Of a DNA stretch of 64,000 nucleotides, positions 44,690-54,609 are shown one piece after another; position 1 is the stretch's first letter, and each line of letters opens with the position of its first letter. The stretch comes from Elephas maximus indicus. Lineage: Eukaryota; Chordata; Mammalia; Proboscidea; Elephantidae. The DNA lies in assembly GCF_024166365.1 (NCBI RefSeq), contig NC_064832.1:40204249-40268248 (forward strand), in the 5' to 3' direction. The position numbers were made by a program, and so were the translations under genes. The notes under the pieces were generated by a model. It worked only from the letters and a program-made list of their open reading frames with translations, was not told the origin of the DNA and made no database searches.

Positions 44690-44985
44690 GCTGTTGTTGA
44701 AAATATACACAGCAAACCCAGTGCCGTCTCACAGCAAAACATACACCAATTTAACAGTTTCTACGTGTACAATTTAGTGATGTGATTAAATTATTTAAGT
44801 TGTACAACCATTCTCGCCCTTCTTTTCTGAGTTGTACCTCCCTTATTAACATAAACTCAATGGCGCCTAACTTTCCTATCTAGTATTTCCAGTTGCTTAT
44901 TGTCAATTTGATCTCAGATAGATAGTTCTTAAAAGAGCATCACACTTCAAGGCAGATTTTTTTTTTACTAGTTAAACTATTGTTC
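44690..44985 (-). mobile_element. Antisense L1-type 3'UTR
   Basis: 'CATACACCAATTTAACAG', 'GTTGTACAACCATTCTCGCC' and following match the blocks at 17990 and 19960. A 13-bp SINE-tail insertion lies at 44717-44729. Confidence 0.6.
44717..44729 (-). mobile_element. 13-bp SINE-tail insertion with 9-bp direct repeats
   Basis: CCCAGTGCCGTCT equals the antisense AfroSINE 3' terminus. CACAGCAAA at 44708-44716 and 44730-44738 flanks it perfectly, and removing insert plus one repeat restores the L1 reading. Confidence 0.75.
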
Positions 44986-45093
44986 AGTTTCCAAACCTGA
45001 TAATTTTAACAATTAAAATCAAATGGGGAGAATCACCACTAATTCTGTCAGCTAAAACATGGAATGACCAAGACACATCACAATATTACTCAA

Positions 45094-45113
45094 ACTACTA
45101 CTCCCAACATGCA
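45094..45113 (+). promoter_or_regulatory. ZNF143/THAP11-like site
   Basis: ACTACTACTCCCAACATGCA follows the known ACTACNNNTCCCAGNATGC promoter motif with one substitution in the CCCAG core. Confidence 0.65.
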
Positions 45114-45153
45114 AAGTGAGGCTCTACCCCTGCGTCTGAAGGGGGACCGAGGA

Positions 45154-45172
45154 GCACCCTGGGAGCGGTAGT
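45154..45172 (-). promoter_or_regulatory. Second ZNF143/THAP11-like site, opposite strand
   Basis: In reverse complement ACTACCGCTCCCAGGGTGC carries the intact TCCCAG core. It lies about 40 bp from the first site in inverted orientation. Confidence 0.7.
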
Positions 45173-45392
45173 TCTCCTGGGCGCCTACCGAGGTTGTCAG
45201 TGCGGCGGTAGCGTCTTTCTTGTCTCCAGCCAGCCGGTCTTGTGAGGGCGTGCTGAGTTGGTGAAAGGGTGAGTCAGGCACTGTTTAAGCCGTAAACAGA
45301 TGCGGCACCGCGGCGTAATGCTAAATTAAGTAAGCGCGGCCTGGGCCTCAGTCTTAAAGTCAGCGAGGGAAGATTGGAGACACCTTCAGTGT

Positions 45393-45402
45393 GCCGCCAT
45401 TT
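45393..45402 (+). promoter_or_regulatory. YY1-like site just before the start codon
   Basis: GCCGCCATTT matches the YY1 core. Downstream YY1 sites with this orientation are common in TATA-less promoters. Confidence 0.5.
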
Positions 45403-45407
45403 CCACC

Positions 45408-47414
45408 ATGCAGTCCCGGGAGGAAGCCCCGCGCTTTCGCCGCCTCGTCAGCCCCAGCGGCGGGAGACAGTCCAGGCTTCACAAACCTACAGTTTCGGCC
45501 TTTTTCACGGGGCCAGAGGAGCTGAAGGACTCGGCCCATTCAGCAGCCCTGCTGGCACAGCTCAAGTCCTTCTACGATGCGAAGCTGCTATGCGACGTAA
45601 CCATCGAGGTGGTGACACCTGGTAGTGGGCCTGGCACAGGTCGCCTCTTTCCCTGCAACCGCAACGTCTTGGCCGCCGCGTGCCCATACTTCAAGAGTAT
45701 GTTCACGGGCGGCATGTACGAGAGCCAGCAGGCGAGTGTGACCATGCACGATGTGGACGCCGAGTCCTTCGAGGTGTTGGTTGACTACTGCTACACGGGC
45801 CGCGTGGCGCTGAGTGAGGCCAACGTAGAACGCCTCTATGCGGCCTCTGACATGCTTCAGCTCGAGTATGTGCGGGAAGCCTGCGCCTCCTTCATAGCCC
45901 GTCGCCTCGACCTGACCAACTGCACCGCCATCCTGAAGTTCGCAGACGCCTTTGACCATCACAAGTTGCGGTCTCAGGCCCAGTCCTTTATAGCCGACAA
46001 CTTCAAGCAGCTCAGCCAAATGGGTTCAAATCGGGAGGAGACTCTGGCAGATCTGACCCTGGCCCAGCTGCTGGCTGTCCTGCGCTTGGATAGTCTGGAC
46101 ATAGAGAGTGAGCGGACTGTGTGCCATGTGGCTGTTCAGTGGCTGGAGGCTGGGCCTGAAGAGCGGGGTCCTAGTGCTGCAGAAGTCTTCAAGTGTGTCC
46201 GTTGGATGCACTTCACCGAAAAGGATCGGCACTACCTGGAGGGGCTGCTGACCAAGCCCATTATGAAGAAGCATTGCCTGGACGTTATTGAAGGGGCCCT
46301 ACAAATGCGCTATGGTGATACGATGTACAAGACTGTGGTGCCCAAGCCAAACAGCAGCACCGGCTGTATTGTATCTTCAGCAGAAAATCCACCCCAGAGG
46401 ATGGGTATGTGTGCCAAGGAGATGGTGATTTTCTTTGGACACCCCAGAGATCCCTTTCTGTGCTGTGACCCATACTCAGGGGATCTGTACACGTTGCCAT
46501 CGCCTTTGGTCAGCCTGGTTCACACTGGAACTGTCACCTCCTCGGCTGTCTGTATCTCTCCAGACCATGACATCTATCTAGCTGCCCAGCCCAGGAAAGA
46601 CCTCTGGGTATATAAACCGGCCCAGAATAGTTGGCAGCAACTTGCAGACCGCTTGCTGTGTCGTGCAGGCTTGAATGTGGCTTACATTGATGGCTACATT
46701 TACGTTTTGGGTGGACGAGATCCTGTTACTGGTGTTAAACTGAAGGAAGTGGAATGCTATAGTGTTCAGAGGAACCAGTGGGTGCTGGTGGAACCACTAC
46801 CCCATTCTTTTATATCCTTTGACCTAGTAGTAATTCGGAGCTATCTTTATGCTGTCAATAGTAGCCGTGTGTTCTGCTATGATCCTAGCCACAATACGTG
46901 GCTGAAGTGTAATTCTCTGAAACGCAGAAACTTTCAGGATGCCTGTGCATTCAATGATGAGATGTATTGTGTCTGTGACATCCCAGTTGTGAAGGTCTAC
47001 AACCCATTCAGAGGGGAATGGAGGCAGATTAGAAATATTCCCTTGGTATCAGGGACTAACAACTACCGGGTTATCAATCACGGCCAAAAGTTGCTGCTCA
47101 TCACCTCGTACACCCCACAGTGGAGAAAGAACCAGGTGACTGTGTATGAATATAACACCAGGGAAGACCAGTGGATTCACATAGGTGCCAGGTTTGGCCT
47201 CTTGCAGTTTGACTCTCACTTTTTTTGCGTCTCCGCTCGTGTTTTTCCTTCTTGCCTTGAACCTGGTGAGAGTTTCATCACTGAGGAAGAGGAGATACGG
47301 ACTGAACCTAATACTGAATGGGACATAGGTGGATTCAGTGAGCTGAACTCCGAGCCAGGAAGTTCAAGTTACTCATCTGATGATGATGTCTGGGTGCGTC
47401 TAGGGCCTTATTAA
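45408..47414 (+). CDS. KBTBD7: KBTBD6/KBTBD7-type BTB-BACK-Kelch protein, 668 aa, single exon
   Basis: Intact intronless frame and the only convincing host gene here. The start lies in a good context (CCACCATGC, A at -3). A BTB domain (about residues 50-165, with LCDVTIEV and YFKSMFTGGMYES) precedes a BACK domain (about 168-290) and kelch repeats (about 335-615), including IYVLGGRDP with a later Y and W. BTB plus BACK in this family bind CUL3, so the protein should be a substrate adaptor of a CUL3 ubiquitin ligase; the human paralogs act on TIAM1 with GABARAP. The C-terminus has an acidic tract followed by W-V-R-L (W662, L665), a LIR-type motif. KBTBD6 and KBTBD7 are near-identical intronless neighbours in mammals; the tail (EEEEI, DDD-W-V-R) leans to KBTBD7 from memory, but the paralog is not certain. 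The stop may be earlier than in human (see findings). Confidence 0.93.
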   Translation: MQSREEAPRFRRLVSPSGGRQSRLHKPTVSAFFTGPEELKDSAHSAALLAQLKSFYDAKLLCDVTIEVVTPGSGPGTGRLFPCNRNVLAAACPYFKSMFTGGMYESQQASVTMHDVDAESFEVLVDYCYTGRVALSEANVERLYAASDMLQLEYVREACASFIARRLDLTNCTAILKFADAFDHHKLRSQAQSFIADNFKQLSQMGSNREETLADLTLAQLLAVLRLDSLDIESERTVCHVAVQWLEAGPEERGPSAAEVFKCVRWMHFTEKDRHYLEGLLTKPIMKKHCLDVIEGALQMRYGDTMYKTVVPKPNSSTGCIVSSAENPPQRMGMCAKEMVIFFGHPRDPFLCCDPYSGDLYTLPSPLVSLVHTGTVTSSAVCISPDHDIYLAAQPRKDLWVYKPAQNSWQQLADRLLCRAGLNVAYIDGYIYVLGGRDPVTGVKLKEVECYSVQRNQWVLVEPLPHSFISFDLVVIRSYLYAVNSSRVFCYDPSHNTWLKCNSLKRRNFQDACAFNDEMYCVCDIPVVKVYNPFRGEWRQIRNIPLVSGTNNYRVINHGQKLLLITSYTPQWRKNQVTVYEYNTREDQWIHIGARFGLLQFDSHFFCVSARVFPSCLEPGESFITEEEEIRTEPNTEWDIGGFSELNSEPGSSSYSSDDDVWVRLGPY

Positions 47415-48740
47415 AATGCACAGGATCAGCAGGGTTCCTTGTAAATAAGTTGAAACACTAAAATGTTTCTGCTATGGAAAGTGTTTTTAAAAGGTATACT
47501 TTGCTTTTCCTGAGGGTATTAGTTAACTTCAGGTTTGATTTAGAAATGGTACTGTTTGAAATTCTAACAATGTTAGAATTTACACACTACAAGAAATCAC
47601 TCTATTTAATAATTTGCTGTGCCAAAAATCTGAGTTGATTTAATTGGTTAACATGTTTATTTTTCATTATCTTAATTTATCCTGCCATCAATTTTTACAT
47701 TCATTTAGGGCCACAAGCAATGTAACTTCTGAAATTTAATTTTTTTTAATGTAAAATTGGACTAGGAATTGCTGGTAGGGTTTTCAAAGTGCATATTTTC
47801 CTTCAGAACAGTATAGTAGACTTCCAGAAAAACTGGTGGGTTTTTTACAAAATATATTCTATGTAGAATACAGTTTACGTTTTAGTTTGGTTTTCTACCC
47901 TTCGCAAAGATAAAAAATGGATATATGTCTTGAATGTGCAGATTAGCCTTAAGCTCACTGAAAGTTTGGAGAGAAATTTGAGTTTAATTTTGGAATATAA
48001 AATGTTTACTTGCTAAAGGGACTAATTTTCCGTTTGAAAGAATTGTATTCTAGTAGTGTCACTAATCTTTTAAAAACCTTTCTAAAAACAAAAAGTAACT
48101 TGCTTTATAAGTTCTTATTTTAAATCTGTACCAGATACATGCTTCACTGAAGCAGAGAAACAATCTTTTTTTCTCCACTGGAGACACGATTGTAGAAAAT
48201 TTCATCCATTGCCTTAAAAAGTTTATATGATTCCTGAAATATTTTGGCTGTATGGTTTTGTGTTCAACTTAGAGGACTCTTCAGCAGGGAGTGATTTATT
48301 GATTTATTCTTTACTATTTGTGAGGCAATACTGGTTTTTGTAAATGTGGATAAACTAAAAACAGTATTATATTGAGACCGTTAGTTATTTTGTCTATCAG
48401 CTCTAAAATCAAGTGCCAGCAAAGAACATTATGCCTTTGAGCTGTGCGTAGAATTGTTTTTAAATAATCTGTACGTCACTGTAAATGTTCTTAATTACCA
48501 GTTTTAAGATATGTTTATGCCACAAGTTGACAGTTAAAGAACGTAAATGGATGATGGCATTTGGGACCAATAGTTAAAGTATGTTTCCTCTAAAATATTT
48601 CCCTAAGCAGTGGTATTGGATGGTTATTTTATTATTGTGTTTGTATCTGTGAACCATGTTCCAGTCTTGTTTATGTTTTTCATTTTATCAACAAATTGTA
48701 AGAGAAAACCCAGGAATAAAGACTAAATTGCACAAAACTG
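47415..48740 (+). other. KBTBD 3'UTR
   Basis: AT-rich, repeat-free sequence after the stop codon, with several ATTTA and TGTAAAT-type motifs. The first 27 nt remain in frame as nine sense codons before a second TAA at 47442-47444. The end is set by the AATAAA at 48715. Confidence 0.65.
48715..48720 (+). promoter_or_regulatory. Polyadenylation signal AATAAA
   Basis: Canonical hexamer about 1.3 kb after the stop, in 'CAGGAATAAAGACTAAATTG'. A later AATAAA at about 49596 could serve a longer isoform. Confidence 0.6.
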
Positions 48741-49924
48741 ACATAGTTAGATACAAGAAAATATAGGTGCTTTCCTTTTCAGGGTTTGTTAATACATATG
48801 TTGTCCCGATACATTTACATGATAAATGGCCAGATGCTTATGGTCTATAGATTTTTCTATATTCAGTTAAATGATTTTCCTGAATCTTTTTAGTAACACT
48901 CTAATCCCTCTTCTATGTTTATTCTCTAGTGACAGAACGCTATCGTTTCTTTCACCCTGGTAGAGTACAGAAGTGTACTCTGGTGTGGGAAACAGAATTT
49001 TTTCAGTGAAATGTCTTAGGATAAAAAAAGAGAGAGGGAGAGAGAAAATGATAAAGAAAAACAAATAATGCTTTCCTAGCCATTCTGATTGGCCATTTGA
49101 AGAGTCAGTAGGACATTCCTGTTTAACATTATTTTTAGTGAAATGAGATGCTTGCCCTAGCGATATGTGTTCCTTCAAAAGGGCAAACATGCTTTAGTGG
49201 CCTAAAGCTAAATTTTGTCCCATTTAATATCAGGGATATTATAAGGACTGCTGTTCACATAGCTATTTCTCGGTACCGTTACTTTTCTGGCCAACTTTTT
49301 CTTCATCAGTAATTTCTTTTTGATAGCTTTTTGTTTGTAAGGTTGGAATATAAGACATGGCTTATCTCAACTGGATTACCTTCTGCAGAGTTAAGGTATT
49401 GCAACCAATTTATAAAAAACAAATTCTCTTGTCATTCTCAACCTTTGAGTTAAAGCCTGAACTAAATAGTACTCATGTCTTAATTTACAATGAGGTTTTC
49501 TTGAGAAGTATTTTTATTTCATGACATTTGTGAATTGAGGAGTAGATGTTAACTATTGTTTTATAGAAAAGTGATTTGTACGTGATTAGTTGCAAATAAA
49601 ACAGGCACTAGAACACAGGCCTGCTGACTTCTTAGTCCACACTGATTGACACAGCTAGTACTGTTCAGTTCCTTTATTGACAGGAAAGCACCCTTGTCTG
49701 TTTTCCAATTAATCAGCTCATCTTTTAGGAAATACTCAATATAATGTAGTTTTTAGGACTAATATTTGTAAGATTTAGAATGATTGTAATTACCTTTTGT
49801 ATCTATATTCTTATAGTCTGAAAAGTTCACAGAACCTAAATTTGCAAATACTTTTTAATTCAAGGGACAAGTATCATTTGTGTTTCCAAAAGGATAAAAT
49901 AGAAACGAAGACCCAGACTTTTCT
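48741..49924. other. Unassigned, apparently unique DNA
   Basis: No repeat or gene recognised. The minus-strand open frame at 48867-49190 has no domain-like features. It may include alternative 3'UTR of the KBTBD gene. Confidence 0.45.
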
Positions 49925-50105
49925 ATCTTCCTGTTTGCTGCCCTTAGGGTGTTACCCTGGTCCACGTGATCCAAGCTGGCTCATCATCATGTCCACATTC
50001 CAGCCATCTGAAAGAAAGGGAAGGTAAGTTTTGCATATCACTCGTGGTCACATACCATTGGTGAGGTCTTAACCCCATAGCCACACCTAGCTGCAGTCTA
50101 TTCTG
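49925..50105. mobile_element. Old interspersed repeat, family not named
   Basis: 'ATCATCATGTCCACATTCCAG', 'CACTCGTGGTCACATACCATTGG' and 'CCACACCTAGCTGCAG' occur in this order in a repeat I have seen in mammalian genomes but cannot name with certainty. Confidence 0.35.
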
Positions 50106-51994
50106 GGTCACCATGTTGTTGTTGTTAGGTACCTTTGAGTCGGTTCTGATTCATAGCGACCCTGTGTACAACAAAACAAAACACTGCCCAGTCCCGTGCC
50201 ACCCTCACAGTTGTTACGCTTGAGCCCATTGTTGCAGCTACTGTGTTGATCCATCTCGCCGAGAGTCTTCCTCTTTTTCGCAGACCCTCTACTTTACCAA
50301 ACGTGATGTCCTTCTTCAGGGACCGTTCCCTCCTGATAATGTGTCCAAAGTACATGAGATGAAGTATGACCATTCTGCCTTCAAAGGAGCATTTGGCTGT
50401 ACTTCTGAGATAGATTTGTTCATTCTTCTGGAAGTCCATAATGTATTCAATATTCTTCACCAACACCATAACTCAAAGGCGTCAGTTCTTCAGTCTTCCT
50501 TATCCATTATCCAGCTTTCGCATGCAGATGAGGCAATTGAAAATACCATGGCTTGGATCAGGCGCACCTTAGTCCTCAAAGTGACTGATATCTTTGTTTT
50601 TTTTAACACTTTAAAGAGGTTTTTGCAGTACATGTGCCCAGTGCAGTATGTCATTTGATTTGTTGACAGCTGCTTCCATGGGTGTTGATTACAGACCCAA
50701 GTAAAATGAAATCCTTGACAACTTCAATCTTTCTCTGCTTATCATGCTGTTGCTTATTGGTCCAGTTGTGAGGATTTTTGTTTTATGTTGAGGTGTAACC
50801 CATACTGAAGGCTGTAGTCTTGATCTTCATCAGTAAGTGCTTCAAGTCCTCTTTACTCTCAGCAGGCAAGGTTGTGTCATCTGCATATTGCAGATGGTTA
50901 ATGAGTTTTCCTCCAATCCTGGTATCGCATTTCTATATAGTCTAGCTTCTCGAATTATCACTCAGTATACAGATTAAAAAAAAAAAAAAATACAGATTGA
51001 ATAAGTATGGTGAAAGGACACAACCCTGATTTTAAACTTTCCTGATTTTAAACCACTAAGTATGCCCTTGTTCTGTTTGAATGACTGCCTCTTAGTCTAT
51101 GTACAGGTTCCTCATGAGCACAATTAAATGTTTTGGTATTCCCATTCTTTACAATGTTATCCATAATTTGTCATGATCCACACAGCCGAATGACTTTGCA
51201 TAGTCCATAAAATACAGGTAAACATCTTTCAGGTAGTCTCTGGTTTCAGTCAAGATCCATCTGACATCAGCAGCCATATCCCTGGTTCCATGTCCTCTTC
51301 TGAATCTGGCTTGAATTTCTGGCAGTTCCGTGTCGATTTACTGCTGCAATCACTTTTGAATGATCTTCAGCAAAATTTTACTTTTGTGTGATATTAATGG
51401 GAAACCCTGGTGGTGTAGTGGTTAAGTACTATGGTTACTAACCAAAAGGTCAGCAGTTCGAATCCACCAGGTGCTCCTTGGAAACTCTATGGGGCAGTTC
51501 TCTATCCTATAGGGTCGCTATGAGTCGGAATCAACTCGACAGCAGTGGATTTTGGTGGGTGATATACTGTCCAATAATTTCCACATTCTTTTGGATCACC
51601 TTTCTTTGGAATGGGCACAAATATGGATCTCTTTTAGTCAGTTAGCCAGGTAGCTGTCTTCCAAATTTCTTGGCATGGATGATTGAGCACCTCCAGCGGT
51701 GCATCAGTTTGTTGAAACACCTCAATTGGTATTCCATCAATTCCTGGAGCCTTATTTTTCGCCAATGGCTTCAGTGTAGCGTGGACTTCTCCCTTCAGTA
51801 CCTCGGTTCTTGATCATACGCTACCTCCTGAAATGGTTGAATGTCGACCAATTCTCTCTAGTACAGTGACTGTATTTTTTTGATCTTTTGATGCTTCCTG
51901 CATCGTTCAATATTTTCCCCATAGAATTCTTCAGTATTGCAACTCAAGATTTGAATTTTTCCTTCAGTTCTTTCAACTTGAAAGATGCCATGTT
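50106..51994 (-). mobile_element. RTE LINE 3' half, antisense (with SINE)
   Basis: It starts with the antisense (GTT)n tail, then reads RTE C-terminus (minus 50125-50469) and reverse transcriptase backwards, with heavy damage. Together with 54610-55324 and 58567-59425 it adds up to one RTE of about 3.2 kb. Confidence 0.9.
51399..51558 (+). mobile_element. AfroSINE, sense, inside RTE
   Basis: 'GGGAAACCCTGGTGGTGTAG' start and 'CAACTCGACAGCAGTGG' end, with GTGATATTA and GTGATATAC as imperfect target duplication. Confidence 0.9.
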
Positions 51995-52998
51995 TGTCTT
52001 AGTCTGGGTTCTCTAGAGAAGCAAAACCAGCAAAGCGTGTATATATACATAGAGAGAGAGATTTATATCAAGGAAATGATTGAAGCGATTGTAGATGCTG
52101 GAAAGTCCCAAGTCCGTGGATTAGGCTGGAGGCTTCTGACTCTTGTAGCTGTGGAAGCTGCTGAACCCAAGATCGGCATATCAGCTGTTAGTCCACTCTC
52201 CAAGAACCAAAGGTCAGATAAACAGGAGCCAGCTGCAGGACCAGAGTGAGAAAAAGCCCATGAGTCCTGCCAGAAAATCCACCTATATTGGCTGCAAACC
52301 ACATACCCCAGGGAAATGCCCTTTCAACTGACTGGTTAGTCACAGCAGATCCCGTCATGGGGGTGATCACATTTTATCAGATCTCTTCAGGGAGGTCGTC
52401 ATGAATTATGTCCCTCCAAAAATGTGTGTATCAATTTGGTTGGGCCGTGATTTCCAGTATTGTGTGGTTGTCCTCCATTTTGTGATTATAATTTTATGTT
52501 AAAGAGGATTAGGGTGGGATTGTAACACCCTTACCCAGGTCACATTCCTGATCCAATATAAAGGGAGTTTCCTTGGGGTATGGCCTGCACCAAATTTTAT
52601 CTGTCAAGAGATAAAAAGGAAAGGGAAGCAAGCAGAGAGTGGCAGACCTCATACCACCAAGAAAGCACCGGGAGCAGAGCGCGTCCTTTGGACTTGAGGT
52701 TCCTGTGCTGTAATGCTCCCAAACCACGAGAAGATCGATGACAAGGACCTTCCTCCAGAGCCGACAGAGAAAGCCCTCCCCCGGAGCTGACACCCTCAAT
52801 TTGGACTTGTAGCCTACTAGACAAGGAGAGATTAAAATTTCCTTTTTGTTAAAGCCATCCGCCCGTGGTATTTCTATTGCAGCAGCACTAGATGACTAAG
52901 ACAGAGGTGATTACATCATTATACAATTTCTGGACTACATCATAACTGCCAAACCACTGAGTATCATGGCCCAGCCAAGTTGAAACACAACAATCACA
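51995..52998 (-). mobile_element. ERVL-type (MLT2-like) LTR, antisense, split by another LTR
   Basis: Same family as 1738-2259 ('TTCTCTAGAGAAGCAAAACC', 'CATAACTGCCAAACCACTGAG'). It lies directly left of antisense ERVL internal sequence, so it is the 3' LTR of that provirus. The MLT1-like LTR at 52402-52903 interrupts it. Confidence 0.8.
52402..52903 (+). mobile_element. MLT1-like LTR, sense, nested in an LTR
   Basis: TGAATTATG...ACTAAGACA. Related to 6030, 16835 and 24149. The flanks GAGGTCGTCA and GAGGTGATTA look like a 9-10 bp duplication and not the usual 5 bp. Confidence 0.8.
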
Positions 52999-54609
52999 GT
53001 CCAGCCATTGTCAACACCTGTACACATCTCCTTAAACCATACATGATTTCTGAATAAAGACAATTGTAAAATTATATTTGTGCCTAACATGATACAACTT
53101 ACATGAATACCACCGAAAACACACTAGCTCTGTTTACATCTTATATTCTGTAAGTGAAGAAAACAAATATTTGATGCACAAACACAAGGCAGAAATATTC
53201 ATAACAGTTATATTCCTCATTTCTGCAAGTAGTCACATGGTTATAACTGGTATTTAGAACTACCTTCTTCCACCACTCATTCTGTATTCCTTTTGCCCTC
53301 AGCAAGCACCTCAGACGATCATGGGTCTTTGCCTGACGGGGTAACCCAAAACTTCATTCCTGAAGGGTCTAGGCCATTAGTCTTGTCGGAATTGGGTTGC
53401 TGTAATTTTCCATTGACTTTAGTCACAGGGCATAGTAGTGCTAAGAGATGCCCTAAGGGGTCTCCTGCATTCCAGACATACTCTTCTATACCTCCATATG
53501 TAATATCAGTCCAATTTTCTCTTGGTAATCAGAATCAATCACACCAGCCAATAGAACTCCCTTCTTTGCCTGTTGATCCAGAAGCAAAAGACCCCAAAGT
53601 GGCTAGGTGGCATTCTTAACTTCCAGTGCAATGGAATCAGTAATGTGTCTCCAGTTGGGATCATTCCTCTCTTTGGAACTAAGACCTCTAGACAGGCAGA
53701 GCATAGGGTCATGGAGACAGGAAGCAAAAATTTTGTGAGTGGGTCACTAAGGGTAATACTAAGTGGTGCTGCTCCCATTTCCACCCCTGATTCCTGGAGC
53801 CATGAATCCTGGCTGTGGGAGAAACAGTACCATATATTGGACACTGGTTTACAGCATGTACAGCCTCCTGGAGAACATTGCCCCAACCCTGCAAGGTATT
53901 GCCACCTAGTTAGTGCTATACTTATGTCTTTAGAAGGCCATTCCATCATTCTGTCAAGCCAGCTGCTTCAGGATGATGGGAAACATGGTGAGATCAGTGA
54001 ATTCCATGAACATGGGCCCATTGCCACACTTCATTTGCTGTGAAGTGAGTCCCTTGATCCTGGGTGATGCTGTGTGGGATACCGTGATGGTGGATAAGGC
54101 ATTCTGTAAGTCCATGGATGGTAGTTTTGGCAGAAGCATTGTATGCAGGGTAGACAAATGCTTATCCAGAGTAAGTGCCTATTCCAGTAAGAACAAAACT
54201 CGCCCTTTCCATGATGGAAGCAGTCTAATGTAATCAACCTGCCACCAGATTGTTGGCTGATCACCTTGAGAAATGGTCCCATGTTGGGGATTCACTGTTG
54301 GTCTCTGCTGCTGGCGGACTGGGCATTCAACAGTGGCTGTAGCCAAGTCAGCCTTGGTGAGTGGAAATCATTGTTATTGAGCCCATGAATAACCACCATC
54401 CCTGCCACCTTGGCCACTTTGTTCATGGGCTCATTGGGCAATGATGAGAGTGGCTGGGGAAAGAGGATGACTGGTTTCCACAGAATTCATCATCCTAACC
54501 ACTTGATTGTTAAAATCCTCCTCTGCCGAGGTCACCTTTGGTGAGCATTCACATGAGGCACAGATATCTTTATTTCTTTGGCCCATTCAGAAAGATCTAT
54601 GTTGCAACT
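52999..54609 (-). mobile_element. ERVL internal region (pol/integrase part), antisense
   Basis: Minus-strand sequence at about 53700-54300 resembles the C-terminal integrase region of ERVL pol. To the right, RNase H- and integrase-proximal pol sequence continues to 54609. Stops and frameshifts are numerous on the coding strand and no 5' LTR is present, so only a truncated, inactive remnant survives. The open frame at 53573-54043 (+) is on the non-coding strand. Confidence 0.75.

Larger units (their letters stand above)
45080..45407 (+). promoter_or_regulatory. KBTBD promoter and 5'UTR region
   Basis: GC and CpG content rise sharply over the flanking DNA, without a TATA box close to the start codon. 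It contains two opposed ZNF143/THAP11-like motifs and a YY1-like motif. The transcription start cannot be fixed from sequence. Confidence 0.7.

Noticed and set aside
45588..46019. 143-codon open frame antisense to the KBTBD gene, plus smaller ones at 46026-46500
   Set aside because: These mirror the codon bias of the GC-rich sense gene. No start context, domain or independent promoter is visible.
48867..49190. 107-codon minus-strand frame downstream of KBTBD
   Set aside because: Low-complexity hydrophobic and basic composition, and no domain, start context or splice pattern that supports a gene.
53573..54043. 156-codon plus-strand frame
   Set aside because: It lies on the non-coding strand of an ERVL pol remnant.
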